Of a stretch of DNA of 64,000 bases, positions 8,802 through 17,667 are shown piece after piece (positions within the stretch are counted from its first letter, which is position 1; each line of letters opens with the position of its first letter). The notes under the pieces were generated by a model, which was given only the letters and a program-made list of their open reading frames with translations, had not been told where the DNA came from and did not search any database. The position numbers and the translations under genes were made by a program. Source of the DNA: Elusimicrobiota bacterium (lineage in GTDB: Bacteria; Elusimicrobiota; UBA8919); assembly GCA_003452965.1 (NCBI GenBank), contig DMMW01000002.1:79233-143232 (forward strand), read 5' to 3'.

Positions 8802-10235
8802 ATGGGCATAGAAAGCATACTAACAAACTATCAAGTCGGCGTTGTAAAAGATGAATCTTTAATTTACCCTAAAGAATTTAGTATTAATCTCGACGGAAGT
8901 TTGCCTTCCTACAAACGTATTGAGGAACAGATACGCTCAGTAATCGCACTTTCTTTAAATACTCCTTATGATGATCCATTAATAAATACAGTTTTTTCCG
9001 GAGATTCTGTCTTAATCAAACCTAATCTTGTTTTTCATTATAAAGAAGGCGGTCCGCCGATTGAATGTTTAGTTACACATTGGTCTGTAATATATGAAGT
9101 GGCAAAATTGGTATTAAAAAAATTGGGAAATAACGGTCGTTTGATTATCGGAGATGCTCCTATTCAGGGATGTGATTTTAAACTATTAACCGAAAAGCAA
9201 ACGCCATTAAAAGAAATTGTTAAACATCTAAATAGTTTTTTTCATGTTTCCGTGGAATTGGTAGATTTTAGAGAATTAACATCAGAATACAAATCGGCAC
9301 TTTTAGTAAATAAATCTAGTAAAATTGAACATGCTAAAGAAATTAAATTAAACAATGATAGTTTGTTGCATAATACAAAGCAAGATATCAAGAGATATAG
9401 AACTATTGATTATCCGTTCAAACTAACAAGGAAGTATCATAATATAGAATATCATGTGTTTAAACTAAATAATTATGTAATAGAATCAGATGTTATTATT
9501 AATATGCCAAAATTAAAAACACATTGTAAGACAGGAATTACAGCTTCTTTAAAAAATTTAGTAGGTACTTTAGCAGATAAGCAGTCTTTACCTCATCATA
9601 GGCAAGGTTCATCTTCCAGTGGAGGAGATGAATATTGTAATGCAGAGTTATTACCTTATATTGAATCAAAAATGTGGGATATAATTAATTTAACAAAAAA
9701 ATATTCTTTAAAATCATTCATATATTTACTTTTGAGAATAATAAAAAAAATATTTAAAATATTCGGCAAAGTAAGCGATCCGTTAAATATATATGGAGGA
9801 AGTTGGTATGGGAATGATACTTTGTGGCGGGGTATTCTTGATATAAATCGTTTGTGTTTTTATACCGATAAATATGGTTTTTTATCAGAAAATATCAAAA
9901 GAAGATATATAACAATAATAGATGGGATAGTGGCTGGCGAAGGGGAAGGTCCGCTTTTTAACATTTCAAGAAATACCGGTTTGTTATTGTCAGCAGAAAA
10001 TCCAGTTGCTTTAGATGCTGTATCAGCAAATATAATTGGATTTGATTATAATAAAATTCCTCTTATTTTTAATGCACTTAAAATTAAAAAATATCCTATA
10101 ATGAAATTTGATTTTAATGATATAATTATTCATTCAAATGATAAAATATTAAATAACAAAAAATTAAACGAAATTAATTATTTATTTAAATTTAAACCTA
10201 GTAAAAACTGGGTTAATCATATAGAGAAGGAATAG
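8802..10235 (+). CDS. DUF362-type protein in polysaccharide locus (paralogue 1)
   Basis: A 477-residue protein of the DUF362 type. Visible motifs are DSVLIKPNLVFH near residues 68-79, LIIGDAPIQGCDF near 116-128, NMPKLKTHCKTGITASLKNLVG near 233, GGSWYGNDTLWR near 330 and IIDGIVAGEGEGP near 370. No ferredoxin-like Cys cluster is present, unlike some DUF362 proteins. It is clearly paralogous to the protein at 22380-23831, which shares the KLKTH, GSWYGND and DGI-AG-G-GP motifs. It begins 5 bp after neuA and is followed closely by an asparagine-synthase-like gene. The biochemical role is unknown; the context suggests glycan synthesis or modification. Confidence 0.7.
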   Translation: MGIESILTNYQVGVVKDESLIYPKEFSINLDGSLPSYKRIEEQIRSVIALSLNTPYDDPLINTVFSGDSVLIKPNLVFHYKEGGPPIECLVTHWSVIYEVAKLVLKKLGNNGRLIIGDAPIQGCDFKLLTEKQTPLKEIVKHLNSFFHVSVELVDFRELTSEYKSALLVNKSSKIEHAKEIKLNNDSLLHNTKQDIKRYRTIDYPFKLTRKYHNIEYHVFKLNNYVIESDVIINMPKLKTHCKTGITASLKNLVGTLADKQSLPHHRQGSSSSGGDEYCNAELLPYIESKMWDIINLTKKYSLKSFIYLLLRIIKKIFKIFGKVSDPLNIYGGSWYGNDTLWRGILDINRLCFYTDKYGFLSENIKRRYITIIDGIVAGEGEGPLFNISRNTGLLLSAENPVALDAVSANIIGFDYNKIPLIFNALKIKKYPIMKFDFNDIIIHSNDKILNNKKLNEINYLFKFKPSKNWVNHIEKE

Positions 10236-10251
10236 TAGTTGAGAATTAATT

Positions 10252-12099
10252 ATGGCAGGTATATTCGGTATAGTTGAAAAAAATAGTGAAAAATCGGCAA
10301 GTTTTACATTGAATAAAGTCACATCAATGGTGAAGCATTTCCCTTGGTTGAAGGTTCATTCTATTTCTAATAATGAATTCAAAGGATTTTTAGTATTACC
10401 TGATTGTTTGAGCGTTAAAGATTATTTATATGAAGATGATGATTTAATAATGTTACTTTACGGTAATATTTCAAGAAAGCATCTTAAAAACACAAAATTG
10501 GATGTTTTTATTAATAATTTAAGCGAATTGGCAAGTTTATATAAGACAAAGGGTGTTGAATCATTAGTGCATATGGACGGAAGTTATACACTCTGTATAT
10601 GGGATAAAAAGAAACATTGCTTATATATTGCAAATGATTGGCTGGGATCGCGAAAATTATATTATTGGCAATCAACTACGGGTATTGTTTTTGGCAGTGA
10701 GTATAAAATATGCTTGTTGCATCCGGATTTTAAACCAAAGCTTGATAAGTTTAGCCTGGTTCAATTTCTTAGAAGAAATTATTTGATACAAGATAACAAT
10801 ATGTATGAGAATATGAAATTAATTCCTTCAGATAGTTTGCTTAAATACTTTCAGGGTAAACAAGAAATTAAAGTATTTAATTGGGCTAAATTTACTGATG
10901 ACCGATATAATTGTGATATGGCTGATTTAATTGAAGAATATTATCAAATTATATCGAATACGGTTTCTGATTGTCTAATAGGAGCAAAAAAAGTATTGGT
11001 TCCGCTATCCGGAGGCCTTGATTCAAGATTATTACTTATTATTGCAAATAATATAAAATCAAAAAGTGATTTTGCATTAACAGCTATAAATCATGGGAGA
11101 AAATCCAGCGCTGAATCAAAAGCAGCGGATTTGGTAGCGAAAAAAGTAAAAGTCCCTTTTATTCAAGTTACTTTAAAAGATAATTTTTTGTCGGATTATA
11201 TTGAAGAACAGAATTGGATAAGTGAATTGGCAGTAGATAGTCATGCTACACATTGGTTTCCGACATTATATAAGGTGAAAAGTGAATATGATTGTATTTT
11301 ATCCGGATACATAGGAGATGTTTTTGCAGGTTCATACCTTAATTTATCTGAAGGCATTGATAAAAATAATTTACCTATGTCAGAAAAAGCTAAAATTGTT
11401 TTACAAAGATATACCGGAAGAATGCCGATGGAAACCTGCAGTAAGTTACTTAAAAGAGATTTTGTAGAATTATTAAATGAAGAGGAAAAATCTTCAAGGT
11501 GTTATTTGGAAAATACATATGGTAATACAATTAAGGAAAAATGGACATTATATTTATTAAATACTCAGATGCGCCGTTTTATATCTTATATTTTAGATTA
11601 TAATTCTAATTTAGGTGAAGTGGTAGCTCCTTATATTAGCCATTCAAATGTAAACTTTTTCTTTTCACTTTCTCCTGCAATTTTACATAACCGTTTATTT
11701 TTTAAGGAATTTATGCGATCAAAATTCAAAGGTTTTTCAGAGGTTATGACTACAGCTGATCCTATGCCCATAGTAAAACCTAGTTCTTTTGATACACATT
11801 ATATTTATATTAAGCAAATGTTGTTTTATTATTTGTTTTGTATTCTAAAGAAACAGATACCGGGAGAAAGAACTTATAATTTGGTATATTATCCGGATAT
11901 TATTAAGTTTAATAAAAAATATGTTTATAATTCTATATTTAATAATCCTTTATTTCCCGAAATATTTAATATGGATATGATGCAGAAACATTGGGATGAA
12001 TTTCTTTTTGAAAATGATAGTTTGTATTGGCAATGGTTTGAATTGTTAGCTTTTGATAAATGGAGTAGAAAGTTTTTAACCAATTATGATGGAATATAA
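10252..12099 (+). CDS. Asparagine-synthase-like amidotransferase with non-catalytic N-terminal domain
   Basis: A 615-residue protein with the two-domain asparagine synthetase B layout: an N-terminal Ntn glutaminase-like domain (about 1-200) and a C-terminal ATP-PPase domain carrying the PP-loop SGGLDSRLL near residues 252-260. The catalytic Cys2 of class II glutaminases is Ala (MAGIFGIV), so it should not hydrolyse glutamine. It may instead use another nucleophile, like beta-lactam synthetase relatives or ammonia-dependent enzymes. Homologues in surface-glycan loci are thought to amidate uronic acids. It sits 16 bp after a DUF362 gene and overlaps the next gene by 14 bp, so a shared modification step is plausible. 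Confidence 0.75.
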   Translation: MAGIFGIVEKNSEKSASFTLNKVTSMVKHFPWLKVHSISNNEFKGFLVLPDCLSVKDYLYEDDDLIMLLYGNISRKHLKNTKLDVFINNLSELASLYKTKGVESLVHMDGSYTLCIWDKKKHCLYIANDWLGSRKLYYWQSTTGIVFGSEYKICLLHPDFKPKLDKFSLVQFLRRNYLIQDNNMYENMKLIPSDSLLKYFQGKQEIKVFNWAKFTDDRYNCDMADLIEEYYQIISNTVSDCLIGAKKVLVPLSGGLDSRLLLIIANNIKSKSDFALTAINHGRKSSAESKAADLVAKKVKVPFIQVTLKDNFLSDYIEEQNWISELAVDSHATHWFPTLYKVKSEYDCILSGYIGDVFAGSYLNLSEGIDKNNLPMSEKAKIVLQRYTGRMPMETCSKLLKRDFVELLNEEEKSSRCYLENTYGNTIKEKWTLYLLNTQMRRFISYILDYNSNLGEVVAPYISHSNVNFFFSLSPAILHNRLFFKEFMRSKFKGFSEVMTTADPMPIVKPSSFDTHYIYIKQMLFYYLFCILKKQIPGERTYNLVYYPDIIKFNKKYVYNSIFNNPLFPEIFNMDMMQKHWDEFLFENDSLYWQWFELLAFDKWSRKFLTNYDGI

Positions 12100-13777
12100 A
12101 ATCTATTTTCTGGAATCTATAAAGGGACAATTAAAATATCACAAGAATTATTTGTTTTTAATGATTTCGATAATATTTGTTTCTATGCCGTTTTTTTTGT
12201 TTAGGACAGGGTTAGGGCAGGACGATTGTGCGATTATATTAGCCGGGTTAAAACAATTAGAATATAAAATATTTTCATTCAAGCCGATGGAAAGCGTTTT
12301 TTTTAGGTTATTCGATTTTTCACACGGCGGATTTAATTTGATATGGATTCTTGGATTCTATGTAACCGCGGCTTTTTTTAAAATTTCTCTTTACACATGG
12401 ATATTTACCTTGCCGGCAGCTATTTCTGCATGGTTAACAGCGATAGTTATTTATTTATTTACTTATAAAATAACGAAAAAACGTTTTATATCATTTTTAG
12501 CATTTTTAATTTATATTTTTATTCCAATCGCTATTGGTATGGGTAGACAATATTTTTATCCGTTAACTTTTATTAGGATATTTTTTCTTTATTCTCTCGC
12601 AATATCTCTCTCAAAAAATTCCGTATTTTGGAAAAAGATTGCGATTCTAATATTAGGGCTTATGATTTTTTCCGACAATGGATTTCCGATTTTTCTTTTT
12701 TTAGGTTTATTATTAATATTTTTTAATAAGTTGAAAGATTTTCCTGGAGCGAATTTATTAAAAAAAATATTTTTATCAGTATATAGGACATTTTTGTATT
12801 TTGCCGATATTTCCATACTGCTACCTGTTTTTATTATTGTAGTATATATAGTCCTATATATAAAACCTGTACATGCCGGATACGGATTTATTTACTATAC
12901 ATTACAAAAGAAAATGTCATATGCTTTTTCTTTCCATAAGGATATTTTTGCATCGTTATTCGAAAATTACGGGTATGGAATCGGACTAATATTTCCTGTA
13001 GTTTTATTTTTTTCAGTTTATCTAATATATATTAAAGACTATATTGAAAAAAGAGCAGATATCTTTGTGATTTATTTATGGTTTTTAATTTGGATAATTT
13101 TGGGCTTTGCTGTTCAACCATGGGCATTAGGAAAAATGTATTTATTTGAATTTACTCCTATACCGGTTGCAATATTAGGAGCAATTAATATAGATTATTT
13201 TTTAAATAGATTTAAACGTTCAACGGTAAATGTATTGATCATTATTATATTTTTGAATATTATATCGTGTACAAGTATGATTTTTGAATTTCCATATTCA
13301 TCGCCTCAAAATGTTTATGGTACTCCTAAAGGATACGATTATACTAAAACATATAAAGCGGTGGGTGCTTTATTGCGTTCGGAGGGTTATCATCCTTTGA
13401 AAATGAGAGATTTACCTTTAGAAAATGTTCCTATAGTTTTATGTGCTAATCCAAGTTATTGGACTCCTTATCCTGCAATATTTTACTGGGGGGTTGATAC
13501 TTCAAAAATGCCTAATAATTATACAAATACAATTGTATATCTTAAGGATAGTGGTGGTGACAAAAAACAATTGGAATCTTGCTTAGTTTTTGTAAAAAAG
13601 AATAAATTTAATATTAAATATATAATATATAAAAATGAAAAGCCAATTGCCTGGTTGTATTATAGAAATTATAATATGAAACCAATAAAACATGAAAGAG
13701 ATTATTTAATAAAAGAGTGGGACAAAAAATATGCTAATCTTAGAGATATTAAAACAACTGGTCCCCATGCTCTTTAA
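12086..13777 (+). CDS. Polytopic membrane protein, GT-C-like
   Basis: A 563-residue integral membrane protein with about 10-12 hydrophobic segments between residues 20 and 400 and a hydrophilic C-terminal tail of about 150 residues. An early lumenal-type loop contains LGQDDCA (about residues 43-49), which resembles the acidic first-loop motif of GT-C glycosyltransferases that use lipid-linked donors. It overlaps the preceding gene by 14 bp. I do not recognise a specific family; GT39-like transferase is the best guess. Confidence 0.5.
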   Translation: MMEYKIYFLESIKGQLKYHKNYLFLMISIIFVSMPFFLFRTGLGQDDCAIILAGLKQLEYKIFSFKPMESVFFRLFDFSHGGFNLIWILGFYVTAAFFKISLYTWIFTLPAAISAWLTAIVIYLFTYKITKKRFISFLAFLIYIFIPIAIGMGRQYFYPLTFIRIFFLYSLAISLSKNSVFWKKIAILILGLMIFSDNGFPIFLFLGLLLIFFNKLKDFPGANLLKKIFLSVYRTFLYFADISILLPVFIIVVYIVLYIKPVHAGYGFIYYTLQKKMSYAFSFHKDIFASLFENYGYGIGLIFPVVLFFSVYLIYIKDYIEKRADIFVIYLWFLIWIILGFAVQPWALGKMYLFEFTPIPVAILGAINIDYFLNRFKRSTVNVLIIIIFLNIISCTSMIFEFPYSSPQNVYGTPKGYDYTKTYKAVGALLRSEGYHPLKMRDLPLENVPIVLCANPSYWTPYPAIFYWGVDTSKMPNNYTNTIVYLKDSGGDKKQLESCLVFVKKNKFNIKYIIYKNEKPIAWLYYRNYNMKPIKHERDYLIKEWDKKYANLRDIKTTGPHAL

Positions 13778-13782
13778 TGTGT

Positions 13783-13892
13783 TACCGTTAAAAAAGTCAT
13801 TAACGGTATCGATTACATCCATCCTCCGTAGCAGTAGTCTGCTACTGCGGAGGATGGGCAGATTTTAAAAATAGATTACACAGATTGTTGGG
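13783..13892 (+). repeat. Hairpin plus GATTACA palindromic element, copy 1
   Basis: The hairpin TACCGTTA...TAACGGTA (13783-13790 with 13801-13808, A-rich loop) is followed by GATTACATCC at 13811 and a near-perfect palindrome, CATCCTCCGTAGCAGTAG / CTGCTACTGCGGAGGATG. It ends with GATTACACAGATTGTTGGG. It begins 6 bp after the stop of the preceding gene. Related copies lie at 46929-47033 and 59548-59730, with the palindrome core nearly identical. Confidence 0.85.
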
Positions 13893-13907
13893 TTAAAATT
13901 TTATAAA

Positions 13908-14873
13908 ATGAATATTAAATTATCTACAAAAAACGATAAAAAACTTTGGGATGAATTTGTGAAACAATCAAATAATGGAACGATATTCCATTTATTACGT
14001 TTTCAGGAGTATCATCCTATCGAAAGATTTAGTTTTCATAATTTAATGTTTTATGATAATAATAAGTTAGTCGCTGTTCTACCTGGGCAATTAAAAGAAA
14101 ATGAATTTGTTTCGCCCGCAGGAGCAAGTTATGGTTCGTTTATAATCGGAGATACTGATTTGGATACAAGTAATAAAATAGTTTTAGCTTTTCACGAATA
14201 TTGTTTGGAAAAAGGAATTAACAAAATAAAAATGACACAAGTACCACTTCCATATATTAAAAATTTAAATCAAAACATAGAGTTTACAATGCTTTACCAT
14301 GGATATAATTATTTGCACCATTTGTTTACTTCTGTCGTTGACTTAAAACTTTTTAATAAAGAAAATATTATTGAGAATTTCTATCCTAACGCAAGACGCA
14401 ATGTTAAGAAATCATTCAAATTTCCGGAATTACGGGTGGAGATAAATAAGGATTATAAAAGTTATTATCCGATATTGTTAAAAAATAAGCAAAAATTTAA
14501 ATTAATTCCAACTCATACCGAACAGGAAATGTTAAAATTAGTAGAACTTTTTCCTGATGATATTATATTATATATGTGTTACCTTAGAGATATTCCAATT
14601 GCGGGTGTCTGGATTATGAAATGTAATCCATCTGTTATTTTAACTTTTTATATTGCAAGCTTGCATGAATATCAGGAGTACCGGCCTGTAAACCGGCTTT
14701 TTTACGAAATAATAAAATGGGCTATTTCAAATAAGTTCAAATATATAGATCTTGGAGTATCTATGAATACGGCAAGCGATAATCCGATGGAACCTTCACC
14801 AAATTTAGTTGCATTTAAAGAAAGTCATAATTCGAGAGGATTCTTACGGAGTACTTTGGGAAAAATATTTTAA
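13908..14873 (+). CDS. FemAB/GNAT-like acyltransferase
   Basis: A 321-residue soluble protein with the duplicated GNAT arrangement of FemAB-like proteins (Acetyltransf_6 type). The first half contains a NGTIFHLLRFQEY segment, typical of the FemAB N-terminus. The second contains NARRNVKKS (about residues 162-170), then IPIAGVWIM near 237 and LFYEIIKWA followed by YIDLG near 280. Such proteins transfer amino acids or acyl groups to peptidoglycan precursors or amino sugars. It abuts the formyltransferase gene with no gap (its TAA is followed at once by ATG), so joint N-acylation of an amino sugar is a reasonable inference. Confidence 0.65.
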   Translation: MNIKLSTKNDKKLWDEFVKQSNNGTIFHLLRFQEYHPIERFSFHNLMFYDNNKLVAVLPGQLKENEFVSPAGASYGSFIIGDTDLDTSNKIVLAFHEYCLEKGINKIKMTQVPLPYIKNLNQNIEFTMLYHGYNYLHHLFTSVVDLKLFNKENIIENFYPNARRNVKKSFKFPELRVEINKDYKSYYPILLKNKQKFKLIPTHTEQEMLKLVELFPDDIILYMCYLRDIPIAGVWIMKCNPSVILTFYIASLHEYQEYRPVNRLFYEIIKWAISNKFKYIDLGVSMNTASDNPMEPSPNLVAFKESHNSRGFLRSTLGKIF

Positions 14874-15743
14874 ATGAAAAAAAATATTCAATCAGTTGCT
14901 TTACTTGGTTGGAATGACAGTACTGTAGAATGTTTGCGAGAATTATTACAAAATTCACTAAAACCGAAAATAATTATTATTCCAGAAAATTTTGATTCAA
15001 GAAAATTGATTTTTTTGGGCAAAAAAGCAAATATCAAAATTATAAAATCTGTTTACAAACGTTCTTTAATACCTTATTTAAGTGATTGTGATATAATAGT
15101 TAGTGCCTCATGGCCGTTTATAATACGAAATGAAGTTCTGCGGATGTTTCCCGGAAGGGTACTAAATGTACATGCTTCTCTTTTGCCTAAATACCGCGGT
15201 CAACATCCGTTAAATTGGGCTTTATTGAATGATGAAAAAGAAGTCGGGGTTACTATTCATCTTGTTTCTGAAGAATTGGATGCAGGAAATATACTAATAC
15301 AGAAGAGTATTAATATTAAAGATAAAGATGATCTGCAATATATCAGGAAAAAAATTCACTTATTGGGCGCCAGACTTCTGGTTGAAAGTATTAAAAAATT
15401 TAATAGATTACGGCCTAAACTGCAAGATAGCAGTTCGATTTCAAATGCACCTAAAAGAGTACCTTCGGATGGATATATACAATGGAAAAAAACAGCCAGA
15501 GAAATATTTTGTTTAATTCGTGCCTCTTCTCATCCGGGCCCGGGATCTTATGCTTTTAAAGATGGAAAAAAAGTAATAATATGGAAAACATTGCCTACAA
15601 GAAAGTTTATAGAAAGGGGAATACCAGGTGAAATAATATCAACACTAAAAAAATCGTTTTTAATAAAATGCGGTAATAATGAATTGTTAAAAATATTTGA
15701 GTACAAAGGAGAGAAACCTAAAATTGGGCAGATTTTAAAATGA
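14874..15743 (+). CDS. Formyltransferase-fold protein (likely sugar N-formyltransferase)
   Basis: A 289-residue protein of the methionyl-tRNA/GAR formyltransferase fold. The catalytic triad of 10-formyl-THF-dependent formyltransferases is intact: Asn98 and His100 in NVHASLLPKYRG, and Asp136 in ELDAGNI. A C-terminal Fmt-like domain (about 200-285, with HPGPGSYAF near 219) follows. It lies between a FemAB-like gene and a polyprenol-phosphate-type GT2 in a glycan locus. Sugar N-formylation, as by the ArnA N-domain or the Qui4NFo/Fuc4NFo enzymes, is therefore more likely than tRNA formylation. The ATG directly follows the preceding stop, and ATGA overlaps the next gene. Confidence 0.72.
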   Translation: MKKNIQSVALLGWNDSTVECLRELLQNSLKPKIIIIPENFDSRKLIFLGKKANIKIIKSVYKRSLIPYLSDCDIIVSASWPFIIRNEVLRMFPGRVLNVHASLLPKYRGQHPLNWALLNDEKEVGVTIHLVSEELDAGNILIQKSINIKDKDDLQYIRKKIHLLGARLLVESIKKFNRLRPKLQDSSSISNAPKRVPSDGYIQWKKTAREIFCLIRASSHPGPGSYAFKDGKKVIIWKTLPTRKFIERGIPGEIISTLKKSFLIKCGNNELLKIFEYKGEKPKIGQILK

Positions 15744-16438
15744 ATAAAATAAGTATTGTTATTCCTGCATATAACGAAGAATATAATATTGAATATGTTG
15801 TAAACGAAGCAATAGAAGTGTTGAAAAATGCGACTGATTGTCCGGAAATAATTATAGTTGATGATGGCAGTAATGATTCAACCGGAAAAAAACTAAACAA
15901 ACTAAAAGAAAAATTCAATTATCTTAAAATAATTCAGCACAGTTATAACAAGGGTGTCGGAGAATCTATTGTAGACGGTTTTATGGCTGCATCGGGTGAT
16001 TTAATATTTTTTAATTCTGCAGATAGACAGGCACCAATGTCTTATTTACTAGAAATGTTACCTATGATAAATAATTATGATTTGGTCGTTGCAGGTTATT
16101 ATAATCGCAAAGATTCTTTTATTAGAATATTATTTTCGCGATGTTACCATTTTTTAATTAGAATACTATTTAACATTAAATTACATAATGTGAACGCAAT
16201 GAAGCTATTGAAAAAAGAAGTTTTTAATAAAAATATTAAATGGGGCAAAAATCTATGCATAGATACTGAAATTGTTGTGAGAGCAAAAAAGAAAAATTAT
16301 AAAATAGGAGAAGTTACTTTAGAGCATTATCCAAGGGTAAAAGGTGAAACTAAAGTTGTAAATGTTAAAAATGCATTAGTGACGTTTATTAATTTATTTA
16401 TTTTATATTTTAAATTACAAAAGGAAAATTTAAATTGA
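15740..16438 (+). CDS. GT2 glycosyltransferase, polyprenol-phosphate-sugar synthase type
   Basis: A 232-residue GT-A glycosyltransferase similar to the catalytic domain of dolichyl-phosphate mannosyltransferase or ArnC. IVIPAYNEE is at residues 5-13, IIIVDDGSNDSTG near 37-49, and a GVGESIVDG acceptor motif near 73. The position of the usual DxD reads NSADRQ, a variant seen in this subgroup. No C-terminal membrane pair is present. It overlaps both neighbours by 4 bp and belongs to one translation-coupled run of genes from 13908 to 18536. Confidence 0.75.
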   Translation: MNKISIVIPAYNEEYNIEYVVNEAIEVLKNATDCPEIIIVDDGSNDSTGKKLNKLKEKFNYLKIIQHSYNKGVGESIVDGFMAASGDLIFFNSADRQAPMSYLLEMLPMINNYDLVVAGYYNRKDSFIRILFSRCYHFLIRILFNIKLHNVNAMKLLKKEVFNKNIKWGKNLCIDTEIVVRAKKKNYKIGEVTLEHYPRVKGETKVVNVKNALVTFINLFILYFKLQKENLN

Positions 16439-17667
16439 CTTCAATATTACATATAAGCACAACTGATTGCATCGGCGGTTCAGGTAGGTCTGCATACAGA
16501 ATTCATAACGGATTACGCATTTCAGGATATAATTCCAAGATGCTAGTAAGTCGGAAAATAACTATTGATAGAGAAGTCGATTTTATAAGCAAGGGAACAT
16601 ATAAATATTATGATAGATTCTGTGGGAGAGTATTAAATAGAATTGGTTTGAATGATGTTTTTTATCCGTCATCATATAATTTAAAAAATAACAAATGGTT
16701 TAAAGAAGCAGATATTATTCAACTCTATAACCTTCATGGCAATTATTTTTCTTTTACAGCATTATCACAAATAAGCAAATATAAAACAATTGTTTGGCGT
16801 CTTTCAGATATGTGGCCAATTACAGGGCATTGTGCATATAGTTATGATTGTGAAAAATGGAAAACTGGCTGTGGGAAATGTCCTTATCCTGAAGAATATC
16901 CTGAATTACAAACTGACACTACTAAATATTTATGGAAGTTAAAAAAAATAACCTTTGATAAAATTGAAAATATGGTTATTGTTGCACCATCGTTATGGAT
17001 AAAAAAAAATGTTGAGCAAAGTCCAATCTTAGATGGTTTTAAAGTCCTTTACATACCTAATGGGGTGGATACTAATATTTTTAAGCAAAAGGATAAAAAT
17101 GAAGCAAAGCAGAAATATAATATTTCAAAAGATAGTAAAGTAGTTTTATTTATAGCAGAGCAACTAAATACGGATAAGAGAAAAGGCGGTGCATATTTGG
17201 TAAAAGCATTAAATTCTTTAAATGAATCGCTAAAGAAAAACATAGTATTATTAATGATTGGTAAAGAAGAAATGACTAATTGTGGAATAGACAAAAATAT
17301 AAAGATTTATAAAGCGGGGTATATAAATAATGACATAGATTTAGCAGGTTTATATCAAGCTGCGGATATTATGGTTTTACCAACATTAGCAGATAATCTC
17401 CCTAATACAATTTTGGAAAGTATGGCTTGCGGTACACCGGTAGTTTCTTTTAATGTTGGCGGAATACCTGAAATTGTGAAACATAAAGAGACAGGTTATT
17501 TAGCGGAATTAAAAAATGTTAATGATTTAAAAAATGGTATTGAAAAACTTTTAATTGATGATGATTTGAGAACAAATTTATCTAAACAGTCAGTAATTTT
17601 GATAAATAACAACTTTAAATTAAAAAATGAAGTAAAAGGTTATATTGAGTTATATAAACAAATATGA
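16435..17667 (+). CDS. GT4 family glycosyltransferase
   Basis: A 410-residue GT-B glycosyltransferase, started at TTG (16435) after AAGGAAAA. The N-terminal domain carries the Gly-rich GGSGRSAYRIHNGL segment. A Cys-rich patch (CAYSYDCEKWKTGCGKCPYP, about 134-153) is found in some colanic-type GT4 enzymes. The C-terminal domain has the donor motif ADIMVLPTLADNLPNTILESMACGTPVV near 303-330, ending in the EX7E pattern. It overlaps genes on both sides by 4 bp. The donor is not predictable. Confidence 0.8.
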   Translation: MTSILHISTTDCIGGSGRSAYRIHNGLRISGYNSKMLVSRKITIDREVDFISKGTYKYYDRFCGRVLNRIGLNDVFYPSSYNLKNNKWFKEADIIQLYNLHGNYFSFTALSQISKYKTIVWRLSDMWPITGHCAYSYDCEKWKTGCGKCPYPEEYPELQTDTTKYLWKLKKITFDKIENMVIVAPSLWIKKNVEQSPILDGFKVLYIPNGVDTNIFKQKDKNEAKQKYNISKDSKVVLFIAEQLNTDKRKGGAYLVKALNSLNESLKKNIVLLMIGKEEMTNCGIDKNIKIYKAGYINNDIDLAGLYQAADIMVLPTLADNLPNTILESMACGTPVVSFNVGGIPEIVKHKETGYLAELKNVNDLKNGIEKLLIDDDLRTNLSKQSVILINNNFKLKNEVKGYIELYKQI

